NCBI GenBank assembly: GCA_036939755.1
Contig: JALLAZ010000251.1
Span: 1 to 18,482, forward strand
Direction of reading: 5' to 3'
Source: Stephanodiscus triporus
Taxonomy: Eukaryota > Bacillariophyta > Thalassiosirophyceae > Thalassiosirales > Thalassiosiraceae
DNA length: 18,482 nt
Positions 18,447 to 18,482 of this stretch are shown here, one piece after another. Within the stretch, counting starts at the first letter, position 1. Each line of letters opens with the position of its first letter. Both the position numbers and the translations under genes were made by a program. The notes under the pieces are model-generated. The model saw only the letters and a program-made list of their open reading frames with translations. It made no database searches and was not told the DNA's origin.

Positions 18447-18482
<36 letters not shown>
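18333..18482. other. GC-rich simple-repeat region at the window edge
   Basis: This stretch holds triplet and hexamer repeats: GAC runs, then GACGCC units from about 18443 to the end. On the minus strand it is open in the proteasome-like frame (Val-Gly repeats) but has no ATG. It may be 5' UTR, promoter, intron or part of an upstream exon. Confidence 0.5.

Noticed and set aside
1..18482. CRISPR array, prophage, operon or other bacterial defence system
   Set aside because: There are no spaced direct repeats or bacterial gene layout. Introns and gene content are eukaryotic.

Overview
The window looks like nuclear DNA of a diatom, probably a centric one. The basis is short GT-AG introns (69, 75, 81 and 214 bp), a DUF6824 gene (from memory, a family enriched in diatoms), eukaryotic N-glycosylation and proteasome-like genes, and a LINE-like retroelement whose protein style I associate with diatom genomes. 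The species is not identifiable from this sequence. Base composition is a strong mosaic: GC-rich blocks saturated with GTC/GAC/TCG-type triplets (about 184-1900, 13280-15500 and 16600-18482) alternate with blocks of more balanced composition.

Layout. (1) 1-183 is a promoter with a TATA-like box and two adjacent E2F-type sites. (2) 184-4344 (+) is a four-exon gene for a protein of about 1311 residues: a 34-glutamine run, an FHA domain, two clear and one weaker Tudor-like modules, and a C-terminal region I do not recognise. (3) 4345-5045 is mostly non-coding, apart from an unidentified 150-residue antisense ORF. (4) About 5046-13150 (+) is a decayed, nearly full-length non-LTR retrotransposon. 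ORF1 and ORF2 overlap by 11 bases. ORF2 carries an endonuclease/exonuclease/phosphatase (EEP) domain, a reverse transcriptase, an RNase H and a Cys/His cluster. Both ORFs are broken by frameshifts and ORF2 also by stops, yet the catalytic residues of all three enzymes remain. A hairpin-rich 3' UTR follows and ends in (TTTTG)4. (5) 13278-15498 (+) is ALG9, with one intron. (6) 15758-16327 (+) is a small DUF6824 protein. (7) 16542 to the right edge (-) is a divergent proteasome-alpha-like protein swollen by Asp, Ser, Gly, Arg and Thr runs. Its N-terminal alpha motif is visible, but its start codon is not in the window.

The genes do not form a pathway. ALG9 acts in the ER on the N-glycan precursor, the proteasome-like protein would act in protein turnover, and the FHA/Tudor protein is probably a nuclear reader of phosphorylation and methylation marks. 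The retroelement ends roughly 130 bp before the ALG9 start codon, in the same orientation, so it sits where the ALG9 promoter or 5' UTR is expected.

The most promising items for novelty are the FHA/Tudor protein with its paired E2F sites, the retroelement's unusual RT motif B and structured 3' UTR, and the repeat-inflated proteasome-alpha-like gene.
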